Assembly: GCA_012030735.1 (NCBI GenBank)
Contig: JAAUUW010000014.1
Coordinates: 1-32,710 of the forward strand
Length of the DNA: 32,710 bases
DNA from: Acaryochloridaceae cyanobacterium SU_2_1
GTDB taxonomy: Bacteria; Cyanobacteriota; Cyanobacteriia; Thermosynechococcales; Thermosynechococcaceae
Reading direction: 5' to 3'
The position numbers were made by a program, and so were the translations under genes. Under the pieces are notes generated by a model. That model did not search any database and was not told where the DNA came from. It saw only the letters and a program-made list of their open reading frames with translations. Shown here in pieces: positions 30,493 through 32,710 of this stretch. Within the stretch, counting starts at the first letter, position 1; each line of letters opens with the position of its first letter.

Positions 30493-30888
30493 TCAAAGAC
30501 AAAATTTCTGCGCTGTTGCTTCAAATATAGCTGATGAAGCGTGAGCAATAATCAGATCGCTCTGCCCCGCCAGTGAGGCGGCGGTCTGCTCGTGGCAATA
30601 GCGATAGATTCGCCCCAGTTTGTCGATATGCTCGACAATGGCCTGTTTATCTAATTCCCCCGCCAATATCGCCCAGGTGGTTTTGCCGTCCCGAGCGCCA
30701 GTGGGCACAAGTTGAACCAAGCTACCGGGCTTGAGCTTGTTCAAGTGCGGGTCGCCTGCCTCGAAGGAGACCCAAACGGACTCTGACCCAGACTGAAAGA
30801 GGACAGCTTGATAGGAGCCGTACTGGCCGTCTTTTGGAGCACAGATCCGCTCGACTTTTGCAGGAATGGGGGTGAGAACTTTGGTCAT
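30493..30888 (-). CDS. Possible OB-fold protein, 131 aa
   Basis: First gene of the minus-strand terminase run. N-terminal ~75 residues (KVERICAPKDGQYGSYQAVL, FQSGSESVWVSFEAGDPHL, LKPGSLVQLVPT) have the strand pattern of an OB fold with a hydrophobic barrel, like small ssDNA-binding proteins. The C-terminus is helical (QAIVEHIDKLGRIYRYCHEQ, DLIIAHASSAIFEATAQ). ssDNA-binding or cos-site function is plausible but not proven. Its stop adjoins the HTH gene start directly. Confidence 0.55.
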   Translation of the reverse strand: MTKVLTPIPAKVERICAPKDGQYGSYQAVLFQSGSESVWVSFEAGDPHLNKLKPGSLVQLVPTGARDGKTTWAILAGELDKQAIVEHIDKLGRIYRYCHEQTAASLAGQSDLIIAHASSAIFEATAQKFCL

Positions 30889-30917
30889 ATGGGTATTCTA
30901 ATGTGCAAGTTCCGACA

Positions 30918-31028
30918 ATGCGAAATATGAATAGCCTGATTAAGACTGAGATTTCTAGAATTGCCTTGGCACATGGCATCGAAAGTGCTGTGCTGGCGGA
31001 ATTTGCGGAATTTGTCCTAGCAAACTAA
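30918..31028 (+). CDS. Small + strand protein, 36 aa
   Basis: MRNMNSLIKTEISRIALAHG, IESAVLAEFAEFVLAN, stop TAA at 31026-31028; Met4 (30927) is an alternative start. It is a compact two-helix peptide. It diverges from the terminase run and is followed 100 bases later by a strong + strand terminator, which supports real transcription. No ribosome site is obvious. Family unknown. The stretch 31029-31130 has a near-repeat (GCCGCCAGGTCAG / GCCGCCAAGTCAG) and no other gene. Confidence 0.45.
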   Translation: MRNMNSLIKTEISRIALAHGIESAVLAEFAEFVLAN

Positions 31029-31130
31029 ACAACGGCATGTTCTCCATCTGCCGTGGCCTATTCCTAAGTTGCTGCCGCCAGGTCAGTTGCCGCCAAGTCA
31101 GTAAAAAAGTCCTCTAATGCAGTCACCAAT

Positions 31131-31167
31131 AGCCCCAGAAATCTGTGCGATTTCTGGGGCTATTTTT
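31131..31167 (+). terminator. Intrinsic terminator
   Basis: Perfect 13-base stem AGCCCCAGAAATC / GATTTCTGGGGCT with a 5-base loop (TGTGC), followed by ATTTTTC. It fits a Rho-independent terminator for the + strand, closing the 36-aa gene. On the minus strand the stem is not followed by a T-run, but the convergent regulator gene ends inside it (31160), so the hairpin could also cap that mRNA. Confidence 0.82.
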
Positions 31168-31518
31168 CGTCGGTTTGAAATTTATGCTCTACACCTTTGA
31201 GGGCTTCAAGTCTTACCTGGATTTTTGAAATTTTGTTGTCGTTTTTTTTAATCTCCTCATACAACTTCTCATTAGATTGATACCGCTCGGTCAACTGATC
31301 CTCAAGCTCAAGAATCAGTTGACCGATGATTCCCCCAATAACTGAATGTTGACATTCGACCTCAGTAAGCCACGAATCAGCCTCTCTAAATACTCCGACT
31401 GGCTGATTCCCATCTCCATCGCTCGATTTTCCACCATCTCTCCAGCTTCGGGGGTAAGCCTCAGCTTGGTTTCCCAAGTTTTCTTTTGCCCGTATTGAGC
31501 GTGCTTTGTTTTTGGCAT
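31160..31518 (-). CDS. Ribbon-helix-helix regulator with coiled-coil tail (split by a one-base loss)
   Basis: Frame 1 (31518-31315) reads MPKTKHAQYGQKKTWETKLR, LTPEAGEMVENRAMEMGISQ, SEYLERLIRGLLRS: a ribbon (TKLRL) and two helices as in CopG/Arc-type repressors. It stops soon after NIQLLGESSVN. The -1 phase continues GIIGQLILELEDQLTERYQS, NEKLYEEIKKNDNKISKIQV, a coiled coil ending at 31160. One base in the C5 run (31332-31336) would make a ~129-aa protein with a tail for oligomers. It faces the early operon over 129 bases, so it is the likely repressor. Even the short form would hold the complete DNA-binding domain. Confidence 0.68.
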
Positions 31519-31647
31519 CTTTTGTACCCCTAATGTGTTCTTTCCCCATATTAGTGCCCTTATAGATAAAATTTAGTCCCCTTATATTGACAAAGTAGCA
31601 GATATTAGGGGAATAATAGTAGAGATACGGTAAACCCAATCACCACC
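31519..31647. promoter_or_regulatory. Divergent promoters with repeated operator boxes
   Basis: TTGACA (31587-31592) is the -35 of a + promoter (AATAAT at 31612-31617, 19-base spacer) and overlaps TTGTCA of a minus promoter (31593-31588; TTTATC at 31570-31565, 17-base spacer). CCCC-type boxes recur: CCCCTAAT (31527), CCCCATATTAG (31544), GCCCTTATAG (31556), CCCCTTATATT (31578) and inverted ATATTAGGGG (31602-31611). Short tandem boxes suit a cooperatively binding ribbon-helix-helix repressor encoded alongside. Confidence 0.6.
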
Positions 31648-32067
31648 ATGAACAGATACACCAAACAACTCACAATCAACCCACTAGAGGATGGCAGCAC
31701 AATGGTCTACCACGAAGGCGACCCCCTGGTGAAATTCCTAGACAAAACTGAAGCCGAAGAAACGCTGGCAGAATTAATCCTCAAGGGGTGGACATTAATC
31801 TGGGGGCAAGAAAATGGGATCCGGTGTCCATCGCCGCAGAGCAATATCCAGCCAGGGTTACGGGCCAAACGGCCTATCACTACTGGAGTCAACCATGACC
31901 TATCACTACTGGAGTCAACCATGACCTATCAAGTAATTCTGGGCATCGTAGCCCTCCGACTCGCTTGCCAAGACTTTGCCGACGATGCAGAGGACGTGGC
32001 GCGGATTGAGGCTGAATATCTAAATTCAGCAGCAAGCTATTTAGCCCGAGGCGGCCGTAGCCGCTGA
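31648..32067 (+). CDS. Early protein, apparently two genes fused by a 26-base duplication
   Basis: 139 aa. N-terminal part (TKQLTINPLEDGSTMVYHEG, TEAEETLAELILKGWTLIW) is a small domain; the C-terminal part from Met at 31921 (MTYQVILGIVALRLACQDFA, DDAEDVARIEAEYLN) is a short helical unit that has its own ribosome site (GGAGTCAACC). A 26-base tandem duplication at 31873-31924 lies exactly between them and, not being a multiple of 3, shifts the first frame into the second. Without it the two would be separate overlapping genes. First gene behind the repressor-controlled promoter. Confidence 0.6.
   Translation: MNRYTKQLTINPLEDGSTMVYHEGDPLVKFLDKTEAEETLAELILKGWTLIWGQENGIRCPSPQSNIQPGLRAKRPITTGVNHDLSLLESTMTYQVILGIVALRLACQDFADDAEDVARIEAEYLNSAASYLARGGRSR
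31873..31930 (+). repeat. 26-base tandem duplication (2.2 copies)
   Basis: The unit beginning CCTATCACTACTGGAGTC and ending AACCATGA occurs at 31873-31898 and 31899-31924, followed by 6 bases of a third copy. Each copy carries a ribosome site (GGAG) and an ATG. The first ATG (31895) opens a 9-codon peptide (MTYHYWSQP) whose TGA overlaps the second ATG (31921). Confidence 0.92.
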
Positions 32068-32103
32068 GGAAGCTAATGCGATTTTAAAAAACATTTGGAG
32101 AGA

Positions 32104-32387
32104 ATGAAGATGGTTGAATTTACAGGAAATTATGTGCTGATCACCACCGAATGGCGGGGTGTTTTCTTCGGCAAGCTGGATCGCATAGAGGGAACTACGG
32201 CATGGCTGTCGGATTGCCGATCGGCAATCCGTTGGGAACCACTGGTGGCTTCTTAGAGCTAGCCGATAAGGGGCCAAATTCGAAATCCAGAATTGGTAAT
32301 CCAGCCCCAATCTGTCGATTTTTTGGGGTCACATCAATTGCCTCATGCACCGAGGCGGCGGCCATCGCCTGGAGAGAGCATGAATAA
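32104..32387 (+). pseudogene. Small phage protein of RGVFFG...GVTS type, split by a one-base loss
   Basis: ATG 32104 (or 32110) behind TTGGAGAGA. Frame 1: MKMVEFTGNYVLITTEWRGV, FFGKLDRIEGTTAWLSDCRS, AIRWEPLVAS, stop. The -1 phase continues GTTGGFLELADKGPNSKSRI, GNPAPICRFFGVTSIASCTE to 32387. Restoring one G in the GGG run at 32234-32236 gives AIRW-GTTGGFLEL..., the complete ~94-aa layout of a common small phage protein (RGVFFG ... W.xx.G...LA..GP...S..G ... GVTSv.eCT). Its function is unknown. Its end overlaps the start of the dipeptide-repeat gene by 8 bases. Confidence 0.68.
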
Positions 32388-32710
32388 AAATCCAGATCCA
32401 TGGCCACCGCAGCCCACCTGGATCTCTGCGGAGGATTTCTTCCGGGTTGGCGCCTGTCAGTCGGGAGTGCTCGATTTTATGGATGAGCACCAAATCACGG
32501 ATACAGCGGTTCGCGCCGCTGACTTAGTGGCTCGCTTCCCTGGAAATGAGTGGATTTTAATAGCCAGCGGATACGGTGGCTTTGGCTATGGCTATGGCGA
32601 TGGCGATGGCGATGGCTATGGCTTTGGCGATGGCTTTGGCGATGGCGCTGGCTATGGCTATGGCTATGGCGATGGCTATGGCTATGGCGATGGCGATGGC
32701 GGTGCTTACG
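32380..32710 (+). CDS. Gly-Tyr/Gly-Asp dipeptide-repeat protein, 5' part (runs off the window end)
   Basis: ATG 32380, 110 codons to the edge. The first ~65 residues are an ordered-looking domain: PTWISAEDFFRVGACQSGVL, DFMDEHQITDTAVRAADLVA, RFPGNEWILIASGYG. The 'W...FFr..AC..gv..F' pattern is that of small phage proteins that precede such tails. From about residue 66 the sequence is G-x dipeptides with Tyr, Asp, Phe or Ala (FGYGYGDGDGDGYGFGDG...). The tail is low in complexity, acidic and aromatic, and likely unstructured. It continues, in a circular molecule, at 1-64. Confidence 0.72.
   Translation, partial: MNKNPDPWPPQPTWISAEDFFRVGACQSGVLDFMDEHQITDTAVRAADLVARFPGNEWILIASGYGGFGYGYGDGDGDGYGFGDGFGDGAGYGYGYGDGYGYGDGDGGAY

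Noticed and set aside
32580-32710. Short-period repeats at both ends as a CRISPR array or terminal repeat
   Set aside because: The period is 6 bases in a continuous coding frame of Gly-x codons; there are no spacers and no identical long terminal copies.

Overview
The window looks like one complete genome of a temperate, siphovirus-type cyanobacterial phage, about 32.7 kb, probably circular. It encodes an HK97-type head, a lambda/GTA-like tail and a tyrosine integrase. The host call rests on the frequent HIP1 palindrome GCGATCGC (for example near 2187, 3425, 6533, 11088, 20740, 25961, 27432 and 28037), which is typical of cyanobacterial DNA, and on a cyanobacterial-type tRNA-Cys 3' half at the attachment site. 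The sequence starts and ends inside the same Gly-Tyr/Gly-Asp repeat gene, and the two ends join into one protein if one G is restored at the junction. All basic phage modules occur once. attP is internal, with phage genes on both sides, as in the excised or virion form.

Layout. (a) 31.6 kb through the junction to 1.98 kb, + strand: an early operon of small genes, including a zinc-ribbon protein, a winged-helix protein, a decayed ASCH gene and an excisionase-like protein. (b) 1.9-3.2 kb, - strand: integrase and a small protein that may be an Acb2/Tad1-type cyclic-nucleotide sponge. (c) 3.2-3.6 kb: attP, with a tRNA-Cys core flanked by long direct repeats and palindromes. (d) 3.7-10.06 kb, - strand: tail tube, tail chaperone with a T TTT TTC frameshift site, and a tape measure carrying two wall-enzyme-like domains. 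(e) 10.12-12.69 kb, + strand: an inverted tail-tip operon (DUF2163, NlpC/P60, tandem DUF2460). (f) 12.7-17.7 kb, - strand: receptor-binding proteins, GpJ-like hub, tail terminator, head-tail joining protein. (g) 17.7-23.9 kb, - strand: fused protease-capsid, an ADP-ribosyltransferase-like head protein with a small acidic neighbour, portal, and a lysis pair. (h) 24.0-25.2 kb, - strand: three small genes, each preceded by a tRNA-top-half-like RNA element. (i) 25.2-27.3 kb: accessory genes (DUF6788-like, single-pass membrane protein, FecR-like exported protein) inserted into the head module. (j) 27.2-30.9 kb, - strand: connector, large and small terminase, two small proteins. (k) 31.1-31.65 kb: ribbon-helix-helix regulator divergent from the early operon, with an operator array.

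How it works together. The regulator at 31.3 kb faces the early operon over back-to-back promoters carrying repeated CCCC-(N)-TAAT boxes. Related boxes lie before the accessory genes at 25.5 kb, suggesting joint control. Integrase, excisionase and attP form the lysogeny module. Terminase, portal, protease-capsid and connectors build the head; tube, chaperones, tape measure and hub build the tail; holin and YkuD-like enzyme would lyse the cell.

The most novel-looking item is the group of three mini-tRNA-like elements at 24.5-25.16 kb. A data-quality warning also applies: at least five genes, including the capsid, are each restored by adding one base in a G/C run. This suggests systematic homopolymer under-calling, or less likely real decay.
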